From: Linanthus parryae | Lineage: Eukaryota; Streptophyta; Magnoliopsida; Ericales; Polemoniaceae | Assembly (NCBI GenBank): GCA_023055425.1 | Contig: JALGPY010000010.1 | Location: 50,652,165-50,716,164, forward strand | Direction: 5' to 3' | Length of the DNA stretch: 64,000 nt | Made by a program: the position numbers and the translations under genes | Notes under the pieces: model-generated | Seen by the model: the letters and a program-made list of their open reading frames with translations, nothing else | The model's database searches: none | What the model was told of the DNA's origin: nothing | Shown here: piece after piece, positions 46,147 through 58,000 of the stretch | How the letters are laid out: every line of letters starts with the position of its first letter | How positions within the stretch are numbered: position 1 is the first letter of the stretch

Positions 46147-46772
46147 TGTAGATACTGCTTTCTGACATGACAGATCTTGGCCACGTGGCAGCCATCCAGC
46201 ACACCATATTGTGCTCCATACACACAGGATCACCAGCCGAGCTGATCCATGTGGGGGCTGCGAGACAGAGCCCTCGCATATCACTGCACGGGACTTGTAG
46301 GGACTTAGTGGTTTGGAGGCTAGAGTAAGCCCTGTCGCGTGCGAGCCAAGCCCGCACGCGACCTTTAGTAACTGTTTTGAGAGATTTATGGCACGAGCTC
46401 CATAAACCCGGTCAACCCGGTCAAACCCGGTCAACCTCGTAACGGTTCCGGTATTCGCGCACCACGTGCTCTAACGGTCCCTATATACTCGGACGAACGT
46501 GCCGTTATGGTTAAGCTAATTAAGCCGCCATTAATGGGCGCATTAACCACACTACAACGGTCACGTTCTCCAGTATATATATATCGTTAACCTTTCCATA
46601 CAAAGGAGAACACACTGCCATACGCGGAAGCTCTGCCAAACCTCTGTCTCTCTCTCAGACATTGCTACTGACTTACTCTCTCCCTACACACACCCCTACT
46701 CTTCCTGTGCGATCCTCGATCCACTACACACGGTGCACATGGAGGTCTCCCCGCCGGAATCTCTTGTGCACA
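46147..46772 (+). repeat. Tat 3' LTR
   Basis: The 626 bp copy is identical in length to the 5' LTR. It differs by G for A in the middle GGTCAA unit and T for C in GCACATGGAGG. It thus has three GGTCAA boxes where the 5' LTR has two. Confidence 0.95.
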
Positions 46773-46948
46773 CCTCCTAATAATCTTTTTCATGTTTTTT
46801 TTACGGAGACAACAAATAGTGCAAAAATAACGGAGCACATACATGTATAATAAGAAAGCAGTTACCACGTATGGCAAACAAATCTCCTATTTAACCAATG
46901 GTCACGAGTCTAATTTGCATCTCTAGTGACCTTTCTTTTCCTTTGTAG

Positions 46949-47188
46949 ATTAAAACATTACAAGCAAACATATACATAGCGCTTTTTAATAAACAAGGAT
47001 ATGAATTCTCTGTAACTGAGCACATCTTGAGTGAAGATGATGCAGGAGCATATGAACCAGACGGGGCCGAGCTGTCAGACGCGACTAATCTCGCAGATGA
47101 ACCAGACGAGGCCGAACTGTCAGACGCGACTAATCTCGCACTTCACTATCACAAAATGGAAGACAGGTGTAAGAAAAGTGCGAGATGA
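46949..47188 (+). other. Exon-like open stretch with 15-residue tandem repeat, unidentified
   Basis: An acceptor-like CTTTTCCTTTGTAG (46935-46948) opens onto about 79 codons ending in TGA. The frame reads IKTLQANIYIALFNKQ at its start, and ends HKMEDRCKKSAR. In its middle EPDGAELSDATNLAD is followed at once by EPDEAELSDATNLAL. The two 45 bp DNA units (47054-47098 and 47099-47140) differ at two bases over the shared part. I do not recognise the protein. It could be a captured host exon. Confidence 0.35.
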
Positions 47189-48790
47189 TCACCTTTGGTG
47201 ACGCCACACTTTTTTGGGCGTAGTTTGAGCTACATGGATCAAATGCCTATTATAATATGTTTTCGGAAAGCTCGCGGCGAGACGGACACTAATAATTGGA
47301 GTGAAACCCGATCGCGCAAGATTTCACCCCCAAAAAGTGACGTTTGACCAGTCAAAGGAGACTTCGAAGATATTTGTTGCTATTTTTGGTAATTTTTTTA
47401 ATTTACGTATTTTGACTTCTTTAATTAGCCCGTTTCGGGTCAAACTATCATTTATGCGTTATTTTCAATAAGGCCAGTTGTTTTTGGCCAGTTTTGTAAT
47501 TTTGCTATTTTTGGCAAAATTAGGTTTTCAGCTATTTATACCTGGCTTATGGGTAAATTTTGCGCATACTTTGATAATTATTACTTCTGAATTCTAGAGA
47601 GCTTCGTGCTCTAGTTTCTTTGCCCTTTTTCATTATTGATTCCGCTGTGTACCCACGCTTGGGGTTTAACCCGGCGTCAGAAGATTTACAGAAATTCACA
47701 CATATCTTAACCAAAACAATATAGTTGCTCAGGCTACATCTAACTGCGATTTTCCTTTTTTCCTTTTCGAGATCTATGTGCAATTTTTTTATTCTATTGA
47801 TAAAATAAACAATAATTAAATACTTACCAAGCAGACATGAAAATTAGAAAAACCGAAGTTGCTCTAGCATAAGCCTTGATGCATCCAGATTGTTTTATTT
47901 TTTTTTTCTTTTTTCTTTTCATGAGAAAAACAAATTGAATACTAAAAGAATGCGCATTAAATGATCACCAAGGTCATCTAGATTAGATCATTTTTTTCAG
48001 AGTTGTAAGCTCTACAATGCGCAGAACCTGGTTCGCTCTTCATGAGCATCACACTGGTCCTGGTTCACGCCTCACGAGCAGCGTTTTTTTTCTTTTTCGT
48101 TTTTTTTTTGGAAAATAAGAGAATAACTCTCAATATTCAAAGAAATATTTTGAACACATTAAATCCAATCAGGCTGCTATAGTGTTCGTTTACAGCACAA
48201 TGCGCATGTATTATCATGGGTACGAAGGCAGCCATTCTTTCTTTTTCGGCGCTTTTATTTTTTCACGCGACTTCAAGTTTTGGAGAATCCGTAGACGCGC
48301 ATGTATTATCGGGGAACACTTGAACTCCTCGAGCAAGTGACATTTTAATTTTCTGCTGCCAGAGTTGCAAAGAAACACTCATGGTGCTAGAGGTGTCCAG
48401 AAGCGCCCATGGTGCATGGTCTGATTTCCATGACCATTTTTTTTCATGCTTTTGAAGTGCAAACCTCTACTTCTCGATTTTGTTTCGAATGAACGGACCA
48501 TTATATTATGTCTAGATCTGTTTCGCAACCTTGTAGCCATTTTTTTCTCGCATTTCACGCAATGTACACTAATTAAAAGCACAAAGCAGAGCATATTGCT
48601 ACTCTGTATCACCTGGTCTACTCTTTCACTCTAGATCGAAGATCGAGGTTTAGGGTTCGGTTTAGATTACACAATATTTTTATTTCAAACCCTAGCAGTA
48701 GACGAGCATTGTGTTTTTAATATGGATAAACTAACTTGAAAAAGTATGTATAAAAAACGATAAATATATGCACTAAGCGGAGCAAGATGT

Positions 48791-48961
48791 GCTCTAGATT
48801 ATATGGTCTCTCCAGATCTAAGTAGATCGACGTAGAAAGTAGAAACGCTTGCGGCGGAGCAGATAATTGCTCTAGATCATATGGTCTCTCTAGATCTAAG
48901 TAGATAGAGATAGAAAGTAGAAACGCACACGGTGGAGCACATTATTTCTCTAGATCATATG
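48791..48961. repeat. 78 bp tandem repeat, 2.2 copies
   Basis: CTCTAGAT(C/T)ATATGGTCTC recurs at about 48792, 48870 and 48948, each followed by AGATCTAAGTAGAT in the first two units. The third copy is partial. Confidence 0.8.
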
Positions 48962-49553
48962 GATGGTTGAACTCGGGAGCATAACTGATAATTCCATGCC
49001 CAAGCCCAGAGGTGTCAGGTTCATTTTTTTTCCCCAGCTCAAGTAGCAGCATAAATCTTTTTATAACAAAAAATAATAACGGGCTGCTTGCATGGGCAGC
49101 GGGTTGCCTGGGTTGAAGACTCGAGAGCATCTTATTGATTTTTTTTTCTCTGGGTTCTTACCAACCCATGGCAATAGATTGTTTGGCGTTGCTACAATGT
49201 GGCAACTAGCAAGTGCTTGGGGTCAATTCCCATCGGCTGTGAGATTTTTTTTGAACAAGTAATATAAAATAATTGAACAAACTTTAATGAACAATCCATA
49301 TGTTTGTTTAAAGAGGTATCAAACCACACTTTTTTTTTCTTTCATGAACCCTTGCACCCTTGCAGGCGCGTATCTTAAAGTTAAACCTTTAATTCACATC
49401 AAGTTCGTGTAGGATGATAGTAAAGAACAACCAGAAATCGAAAAATTGAAGTTTTGTTTTGATTGCTCTTTCTTTTTAATAAATAATCAATCTTAACAAA
49501 ACAGACATACCTGTTTTCGTAGATCTCTCGTCGGTCGTCGGTAGAGCGATCGT

Positions 49554-49565
49554 GTGCTGATAATG
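49554..49565 (-). promoter_or_regulatory. Primer-site candidate of the non-autonomous element
   Basis: On the minus strand CATTATCAGCAC follows the 5' LTR end directly. TTATCAGCAC is a common form of the half-Met primer site next to small plant Copia LTRs. Confidence 0.6.
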
Positions 49566-49738
49566 TGTTGTGAACTCAAGGGTAGAGAATATGGAAAAAT
49601 GTATGGAGGAATATCAAGTGTATATTATTTTCCACCAAACCACCATTTATATAGGGTGTGGGGGTCAATCAGTATCATCTACACATGGTAATACAATATT
49701 GTATGAATATTTACCATATCAATATATATTTCATAACA
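49566..49738 (-). repeat. 5' LTR of the non-autonomous element
   Basis: TGTTGTGAAC to TTTCATAACA on the plus strand, 173 bp. Most differences from the copy at 27995 cluster in its first 30 bases. AGAAA follows as the target duplication. Confidence 0.85.
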
Positions 49739-50057
49739 AGAAAAGAAATTACTACTATTTCAAATAGTAGTTGAAAACAGAAACAATGTTCGGTATGGGC
49801 TTAAAATCTGCAGAATGCCAGGGAATCTGCAAAATTTGAGATTGGATAATCTACGAATTATTGCTCTAAAATTGGTTCTAATTAGAATTAATAAAAACAT
49901 AACTAGCAGAATTAAATTAAATGAGCAATGTTAATAAAAACTGGTCAAAATTGAGATTCCCAAACATGCAATCTAGATATTGAATTTAGTAATTGTTTCG
50001 CATTTAATTTAAGGGTGCTGATAATTACAGCACAAATTTTTGGTCCATGACTGTTTT

Positions 50058-51482
50058 TGTAGGGTTTTGATTCATGGATGCGCAACGGAAACACAAACAA
50101 ACATAATCCATGCAATACCCTCCAAGGATCACAAGTCAAGAGACATAACGATGGTAAGGGAAGAAATCAATAACACCTTAGGGTTTCTCCTTTGATGACT
50201 TCAAACGCGAATTGTGTCACGTTATCTATAGTTGATCCACGCCTAGAGTTGAATACTAGATCTTCCAATCCTTGGTGCTAGCCCGAAATGAGGAAGAGGA
50301 AGAAGAATCACGCAAAACGAGATGGAATCAAGGAGGTTTCGGCCTCCTTGCGGCCGACGGGGACGGGCGGCGGCAAAGGGGGGCGGCGGCTCCTCTTTGC
50401 TTGCTTGCTCTCTCCTTTTTCTTCTCTCCCACTCATGTTATGATCAATAAGGTCATAAGTGTGGGAAGGAAGGAAGGAGTGTCCTTTAGTCCAACAAATC
50501 CTTGCCAACTACCTAAAGGACCTATTCTAGTCCTACTAGAATTCGGTTTAGTCACTTCCTTGCAAATTAGTCCTACTAACTTTGCAAGGTGTTGCAAAGT
50601 GATCCTTCTAATTAATTAATCCAATTAATTAATTTTCAAATCAAGTTCAACTCTATATAGCGTGTGACCCCATAGGTTCTATCTAGTTGGTAGCAACAAT
50701 TTGCTAATATGGAGCAGTTTCTAGCAAAACATCAATTCTAGCCAACTAATAGAATAGTCATCTTGACAAATCTTGTACAAGTAATTGTCTCATCCCTTTG
50801 TCTCTATATCCGGATTGGACACGAGACATACAAGTCACACTCGTATATCCAATCCATAGTTTCTCGATCCATGGGAATAGCCTTATTCGTGCAAATAACA
50901 TCAATATCCCATATTGATTTATTTGAGTCTGGCCAGACATTCTATAAGCACTATCCCTCGAGTGTCCTAGGATATTTGTTCCCGTTATGTGGGAGGGACA
51001 AATTCTATCCACGTCCACTACGATCTCTAAGCTTGCTTCTTATTGTATCCAGTACACGCCTTTATAACTATCCAGTTACGGTGTAGCGTTTAACGCTACC
51101 AAAATCACAATAATCCACAACTAGAATATCTAGCGACTTCAAGTCTAAGAATGACAATACCATTGCACCACGAGAAGCACTTGTGACTTAACATAACGTG
51201 TATGTAGCCTTCTTGGAGATGGGTCAATCCAGTGCGTCATTACCCTTAATGCACACCTATGTGTTGGATCATGATATCTCCATATCAATCTAACCCCATA
51301 CTAGTCTATAGATGATTTTCCCATTAATCATTATACTGGACTAGGGATATTTAAGATAAACAACACAATTGTAAATCTAAGGACTTCATTATATTAAATA
51401 TCCAATAAATAATAAAATGAATTTTCTAGCCACAAATAAATTCGTACTAAACTAGATTGCCTCTAGGGCATCTATTCCAACA
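50058..51482 (-). mobile_element. Angela/SIRE-like Copia solo LTR
   Basis: On the minus strand it starts TGTTGGAATAGATGCCCTAG, then AGGCAATCTAG, a form well known at the start of Angela-type LTRs. It ends CATGAATCAAAACCCTACA. Length is 1425 bp. The flanks share only TTTT, so the target duplication is weak. No internal region adjoins it. Confidence 0.7.
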
Positions 51483-52236
51483 TTTTAACCTTGATTTATT
51501 AATTTTCAATATATAATCCACATCACTGTGTTTATTTCTATTCAAACATCTAAAATTTTCACCATGAAAATCCAGATTTTGGTGCACTTGTATCACCAGC
51601 ACCACATCATCCAACAACTACACCGCCACAAATGAAATCGAACGGAATATTCTTTTCGCTGCCCATTTCATCGTCAACCGACCCCCTCTGTTTTTATCCC
51701 AAACAAAAATTAACAACCGCCACAAACTTCATCAAATCTTTCAACATTTATGAACTTAACAAGAACCCCAATAAAAGCACGTCTCTCTCTTTCCTTAATC
51801 CGTCAATCGGTTCTTCATCTCAAACCAGGGATCTCTCTCTGTCCTCGTCTCCTTTGCCCATGCCGAACAAAACTTAAAAATATAGAAAACAAAAAATAAA
51901 ACCCATAATCTTGGTCAGGCCTATCAAATCGATCCCAAATATGGGTACTGTGCAGCAAATTGAGACCTGACATAAAGATATAGGGATTGAGAGCTACCAA
52001 GAAAGAGAAGCCGATTGTTTCTTTTCTTCTTGCAGACTCGAGAGGGAGGCAGAGAGAGAGTAAGGGGATGAAGAATGCGGAAAACCCTAGTAATCTAGGA
52101 AGCCGTTTTTGGTAGAGATTTTTTTTTTGTTAATAGTAAAGATTATGCATGTCATTTAGTAATCAGGGATAGAAAAGTCATACCACAAAAAAATGTGCAG
52201 TAACTATAAATTGTTGTGATGTAATTATCAGCACCC
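51483..52236. other. Right body of the DNA transposon
   Basis: About 750 bases hold a C/T-rich stretch (51640-51860) with an 81-codon open frame that lacks motifs. It may be captured host leader sequence. Nothing else is seen. Confidence 0.4.
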
Positions 52237-52396
52237 TAATTTAATAATGATTAAGTTGGATATTGATAAAAAAAAAGATTAAGTTGGATAAAAAGATGGC
52301 AATCGGCCCTGGTCGGGCCATAATTCAACAAATCCAACCCGACCGGTATTGTACTCATATGTATGCCTGCCCCACGAAGACTCACTCTACAAGCTA

Positions 52397-52637
52397 CTAC
52401 CTCTGTTTCTTCTCTTTCAATGAGGGTTGACTTTTTTACCCGTAACTGAGTCACTTTGACTCGGTGATTTGGATAGCAAAACGATGTAATTTTTGCTAAT
52501 TTTTTCATAGTATCTACAAGATTATGCAAAGATTATCGAATTCGTGTATCGTTTTGCTAACCAAATCACTGGGTCAAAGTGACTCAGTGAATAGTGTCAA
52601 AAAGTGAAGTAAACTGAAAGAGAAGAAACAGAGGTAG
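52397..52637. mobile_element. Stowaway-like MITE 1
   Basis: A fold-back of 241 bp with ends CTACCTCTGTTTCTTCTC and its complement, flanked by TA. The inner arms also pair (AGTCACTTTGACTCGGTGAT against its inverted copy). TA duplication and CT-CCTC ends fit Tc1/mariner-derived Stowaway elements. Confidence 0.8.
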
Positions 52638-52968
52638 TATTACACACGGGCCGCATCTGATCAAGTATGGCACGTTTCAACCGACACACATTTCGGGCCC
52701 TGTTAATATTCGCTGAAAATATCACAGCTCAGTCAACAATAAAGTAACATACTCTCACTCATTCAAGAAACCCCAAGAGTGGGTGATTGAAGTAAATTAA
52801 ATGCACCATATACTTCTGCAAATCGTCGTCCTTCTCCTAGCAAATCAGTTTCCTTTTCTCCTACGTACACTGCAAAATAATGATTACCCACCGAACGAAT
52901 AATAAATTGAGGAACATAGAGCAGATAGATTGAGACAGAATGAGAGGAAGAGAAAACACACACATATA
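52638..52968. other. Spacer between two MITEs
   Basis: About 330 bases with no gene or repeat recognised. Confidence 0.5.
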
Positions 52969-53227
52969 CTACTCTGTCCCAGCTCTTGCCCATCATTGGA
53001 AATATTTGACTCGTATATGGGTCACTTTGACCGGGTGATTTCGATAGCAAAATAATGCGATTTTTCGATAATTTTTTCACAGTGTTATAGAGCAACTTAT
53101 ACTCTACAACACCATGAGAAAATTATCAAAAAATTAAATTACTTTGCTATCAAAATCACCGAGTCAAAGTGACCCAGTGAATAGTGGTAAAAGTCAAAAT
53201 GATGGGGAAGAGTTGGGACAGAGGTAG
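52969..53227. mobile_element. Stowaway-like MITE 2
   Basis: A 259 bp fold-back with ends CTACTCTGTCCCAGCTCTT-like and GAGTTGGGACAGAGGTAG, flanked by TA. It shares the inner motif GGTCACTTTGAC and GATAGCAAAA with MITE 1, so the two are family members. Confidence 0.8.
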
Positions 53228-53503
53228 TATATAGAGCGTAGAGACTGAGAGAAAGAGATAACACACACAAATCGATGGAGCATACAATTTTTCTCTTACA
53301 AATTCTAGTTCAACATATGAAAGGAAGATGTCACATTCAATGGGGCGCCAACGAAATGCAACTATAAAATATTAAATTTAGTTATTTAATTATTTACGTA
53401 AGAAAAAAAAAAAGTCATTCTAATGAAGCCTATAGGAGAAGAAATAGAGAGTGTGTGGAGAGAGAAAGGGATAACAATGGAGGTAGATTTTTGAGATATG
53501 TGA

Positions 53504-54588
53504 GGGTTTTTTTTTTTTTTTTTATATATGAAAGATCATCTTGATAGATAGAAACGTCCACTACAAATACTTGACCACAACCACAAGTGCGAAGGGACGA
53601 CATAAAAGACACATAAACTAGAGACCGTACAACAACTACAAGATCAACAAACGAGACAACTACCACTCCACAAACTAACAAACTAAACTACGGAACTACA
53701 GCAACCGAGATATCAACAACAACCAAAGGAACCTAATGAAAGAGAAACAAACTACATAGGATGGTTATCCATCAGGGCATCCTTGGCAGCTTTATAGGCT
53801 TTGGAAACCCTTACGTCGAAAACTTTGTGATTGAGCAAAAGAGAAGCTTGTTGATCCCCCTCCTGACCCCATCTAAGATAGGTCTATCCTTAAAAGCGGG
53901 CTGCTAAGTCTCCTGCATTAGAGTTGAGATGGAGGAAATCAATATTAATGTTAACACGTGTAATATTAAAGTGAACAAAATATAAAATAGAATGTTCGAG
54001 GGCCAATAGTTTCGCTTGAAGATCACTTGAAGCAAATAACGTTTTGCCAGTATTCCATTCCATTCCGTTTGCGCCCATGGTATGAAGGTCAATGCTGGAT
54101 GAGAGGTTATTAGCAAGCCAAGCCCCTTCCACGTACGCGTTTTTAATTTGTTGAGGGTTCACAAGGTGGGAGTTTCCCACCACCATCACTGAACACGTAG
54201 GGGGCGGATCATCCCCTTGCGAGGAAGGGGGGAGAGGGTGACAACCATCCTTAGCGAGCTAAAACAGCAATTTTTCATGATCCATTATGTTGCGGTTAGC
54301 TGCCACCACGAAATTAAGACCTTTCCACATCTAGCTCTCCAAATAGCCCACATAGTGTGAATGGGTGGAATGTTTTTTGTGATAATAACACTCCAGAGAG
54401 TAGATTCGAAATTTTCATCTCCATTCGGGTGAAAGTCACACACATTCCAGAGGGGAGTGGAGACAGGGCACTCGATGAAGAGATGTTTCAGGTTTTCAGG
54501 GCTATTCTCGGAGAGAGGAAATTGATCGTCTGGGATGCCAAGACGCTATCGAAAGATAATCTTTGTGAAGAGCCTTCCGTGGGCACAT
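53504..54588 (-). pseudogene. LINE 3' end: zinc-binding and RNase H-like region
   Basis: The minus strand shows LKHLFIECPVSTPLWNVCDF (about 54480), the zf-RVT motif of plant L1-type LINE ORF2. Then a RNase H-like region follows, with DLQAKLLALEHSILYF and NSNAGDLAARF. The open frame ends near 53757 after ALMDNHPM. A 3' untranslated part leads to a T run at 53504-53522, which is the poly(A) tail on the minus strand. Stops and shifts break the frame. It continues at 60952 once the Copia-like insertion is removed. Confidence 0.8.
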
Positions 54589-55061
54589 TGTTAGATCAAC
54601 TTCAAACTTCATGTAGATTATCTAAAGGCGGAATCATAATCTACAACACATAAACTATCATCTAGAATAGTCAAGAACATAAGAACATTAAATAGGACTA
54701 ACCTCGGTCCATAGCTAGTGTATTGTGTTCCACGTCATGATGATCTTGAGTGAACCGCGATCTTCCAACCACAACTCGGACCAGCTTCAATAATCTCTCT
54801 CAATGGGAAGAGTGAGACTACTGTATTCGAATGTGTTGGGGATCACAACCCTGGTAGTCTTTATATACTAAATTGATGAGGCTCCCATAACCCTAATCAT
54901 TTAGTAATGGGCTACTACACATTACAAAGCCCACACCACTTTATGTTCCTACGAGTCCAATTATTAATTAGATCACTTTAGTGGCCCGTTTATTTGATAG
55001 TCCAATAATATAACTACTAATATTTTCATATTGGCCCACAAAGAAATAAAATTTCCCAACA
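54589..55061 (-). repeat. 3' LTR of Copia-like element
   Basis: TGTTAGATCA to TTTCCCAACA on the plus strand, 473 bp. AATCTCCCACTTGGG follows, which on the minus strand is a polypurine tract before the LTR start. Confidence 0.9.
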
Positions 55062-58000
55062 ATCTCCCACTTGGGCCAAACATGAAAACCCGAATGTAGT
55101 TATATTTCATAATCCGTAGTGCTAGCAAAAGTGCTATCAACCTTAGAACATTCCTTATAACAATCTGGTCCATTGTCCATACCAGTGTGAGACCAAAGCG
55201 ACCTTTGCCACATTTAAATTTAGTCGTAACAAAGACCCATCAATGATCACCAAACCAATATATTCAATGACATAGATCAAGTGTGGATGTGTAGCGGGAA
55301 ATTACATGCAATGTGATCTTTGGACATGCCTATTTCCACTGATCCTTACTGAAGTGAGATCAAACCTTATAATTTCCATCTTTATGCTAAACCGCAATTG
55401 GAAATTAAAAATAACAATAATTCAGAGTAACTTGAATAAAACATAAACTTTATTCTGCAGAAACTGAAGTAAGTGTCTCGAAAAACGACATTCATTAGAT
55501 ACAAACTCCCACTAAACCAAAGTACCTTAGATATTACCACTCCAAATGAGCAATCCGCTCCTCAACACTTTATGTGGTAATTCCTTAGTTAGAGGATCCT
55601 CAATAATGGAGTTTATCATAGTAATGTCACATTGACACAAACACTCTGAATATTTTCTTAAGTAGAATAAGACTTTATGTCAATAAACTTGACCTAATCC
55701 TCGGAATTAGATTCAGTGATCTCAAAATTATCTAAATTCCAATAAGTGAGCATGTAGTCTTTTGTTCTCTTCAATACTTTACTAACCGATTGTATGTTTA
55801 CCCTAATACATACAATGATTAACCAAAATTATACCAATTATAACAATATGTAAACAATAACCACATGTGTACATATTCTGGTATACACAAGACTCATTGA
55901 TTCGATGTATAACAAATCTTTGCATCATTTATTACTTATCTCAATATTCTTGAAATACGGAATGAGACTAGAAATTGTCTCCTTAAGTAGTAGGATTATT
56001 CTTCAGTGCATAACCTTAAGTACTCGTTCTAGCAAATACCTTATCGATATAGATCTCTTGTTGAATACTCAATGATACACCCCAAGAGCATTTATTTTCA
56101 ACACAGGAAATATGTCCCCAAGATCTTTTCTTTAGAAACCTTATAAAGAATATCTTGGTCCACCCAATAAGTCTATATCGGTGCTATTCAAAAGAGTAGA
56201 ATCAAAATGATGCAACAAAAATTACTCCCACTGAACTGTGGTACTCACAAATATCTACCGTAGTTATCTCGCACAACATGAGATAATAACTTTATGAATA
56301 TTGCGATACCAAATCTAGAAGCAAGCTTTTAGACTATAAATGGAATTGTATAATTTACAAACATGTACTTTGAATAACTAAAGTCAAAGTTATATGATTG
56401 TAATCAACTTATCCATATATATGTACATCTACTTTAAGTAATCATACATGACATAACAACTCAAAAGAGAAATTCGTAAAACTTTATGAAGTCTCTTTAG
56501 TCAGTGCCTCTTTTACATGAAATGTAATGACAAAGTATGACCTTCATATCTTTCATAAACCAATATAACACCTTATTTATTGTAAACAACAATAAATTAT
56601 GCTATTATGAAAGATTCCAAATATCACTAATTTTTTCAAGAGATTTCATCTTATCATTACAAAATCAATGCACTTTAATATTTGTTTGACTTGTAAGAAG
56701 TTGATAGAATCATCTTCCACAAACCTTATGTCAAACTCAAATACATGAGAATAACATGTAATACATAAATCATATTTCTCATGTCATTAGTGAATTACTT
56801 TAGCGGCACTTCATATTTGAGGCTGATGAGTTTGCCTATTATGAGTATCCTTATGGAATATTTCTTTGAATGGTGTGAATAACTAAATATGCACCATCTT
56901 ATTTGGCCAAACAAATAATCTTCCTTTGGGCCGATTACTGTTCGCATAAACAAGTATGCCTTATTATTTGGCCACACAATGACCTTCCTTTGGGCCGATC
57001 ATTGCTTGCATAAACAATAGACACGTGCATTTCACAAACATAACAAACTTTATGCTCAAAGAAAATATTCCTTATAACCGTATCTCCCACTCAAACTCAA
57101 CATCCTAAAAAGTCACAAGAAAAAGGGCTTTATTAGAGAAGACAAATTGCGAGATTTAGAACTTCTCAATTATTAATGACATCAAAAAAATGGCAATGAG
57201 TAAATACCAAATTCAATATCTCCCACTAGACCAATATGGCCTCACTTTAGGTGGGATGACCCGAATTGAGAATCTCCTTATGCTAGGTATTCGCCTAGCC
57301 AATCATATATGGTACTAAATAGCCACTTTAATACATAAAATATTTATATGTAAGCTGCAACCTTAAATCTTTATTCCCATAGCCTCATGATAAAGAAAAT
57401 GACTAATCATTCTCCTTACAATATCCAAATATGTTTAATTTCATTCCCACAAACTTAATTTATGACAAGTATGTCTATAACTCCATGTAGGGAAGAAAAT
57501 TTGTGCAAATCTATAGGAATTAAGTTAACACCATGAATGTTGTTACCTTATACATTCACATACTTTACTTCTCAAACCAATTATAGGTGCTGATGAGGTG
57601 GACAAAAACTTATGAACTACATATGATACTGTTTTCCACTCAAAACAACTATAAAGAGTGGTCTACCATATCAGTACATATAAGTTCTAGTATGTCCTTA
57701 TTCAACGCACACCTAATTCTTCGTACACCCCTTTACGCTTTCAACACAAATTTAAAATATTTGTGAAATCGGGGATGCTACGAATTCTATAACACACAAG
57801 CATCTTAATTCTTCCAACGAAGATATTCCTTAAGCTTTTGTGTCATACCAAATATAGAATTCTCACTCTGCACCATTGTACCTCAAACGATGACATGCAT
57901 GGTCTTTCTTAATGAAGCATTACTTTTGAAATATTACTTTTAATCGAAATGAAGCATTTACAACTTTCCGAATTACCAAAATTTCCGAATTTATCCCATA

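Larger units (their letters stand above)
31333..46772 (+). mobile_element. Tat-lineage Ty3 element, complete and very young
   Basis: Two 626 bp LTRs (31333-31958 and 46147-46772) differ at only two bases. CCTCC flanks both sides (31328-31332 and 46773-46777). Internal order is primer site, gag-protease, RT-RNaseH-aRNaseH-integrase, tandem repeats, an antisense gene, polypurine tract. A second, archaeal-type RNase H after the normal one is a hallmark of the Tat/Ogre lineage. Both main reading frames are open. It inserted inside the older non-autonomous Copia-like element. Confidence 0.95.
46778..49565 (-). other. Internal DNA of the non-autonomous element, 5' part
   Basis: This resumes the older minus-strand element after the CCTCC duplication. 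It is AT-rich with many T runs and no gag. It holds an exon-like plus-strand stretch (46949-47188), a 45 bp tandem duplication and a 78 bp tandem repeat, listed separately. A stretch at 47440-47640 with TATTTATAC looks like promoter or LTR remains of another element but is not assigned. Confidence 0.5.
27995..49738 (-). mobile_element. Non-autonomous Copia-like element, split by a Tat element
   Basis: Matching LTRs of 174 and 173 bp lie at 27995-28168 and 49566-49738, about 90% identical by eye. AGAAA flanks both outer edges (27990-27994 and 49739-49743). A polypurine tract lies inside the left LTR and a Met-type primer site inside the right one, so the element reads on the minus strand. Its own internal DNA totals about 5.95 kb (28169-31332 and 46778-49565) once the Tat insertion is removed. 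I find no gag or pol in it, so it resembles a large non-autonomous (LARD-like) element. Confidence 0.8.
50013..52236. mobile_element. Non-autonomous DNA transposon with TIRs
   Basis: The ends are inverted repeats: GGGTGCTGATAATTACA at 50013 and its complement ending at 52236, matching over about 22 bases with one mismatch. TAATTTAA flanks both sides (50005-50012 and 52237-52244), an 8 bp target duplication. That length fits hAT or a Mutator-like element, and the superfamily is not settled. Without the solo LTR inside, the element is about 800 bp. No transposase is seen. Confidence 0.75.

Noticed and set aside
50758..51086. Open frames on both strands between 50700 and 51090
   Set aside because: They lie inside the Angela-like solo LTR, which is non-coding in this family.
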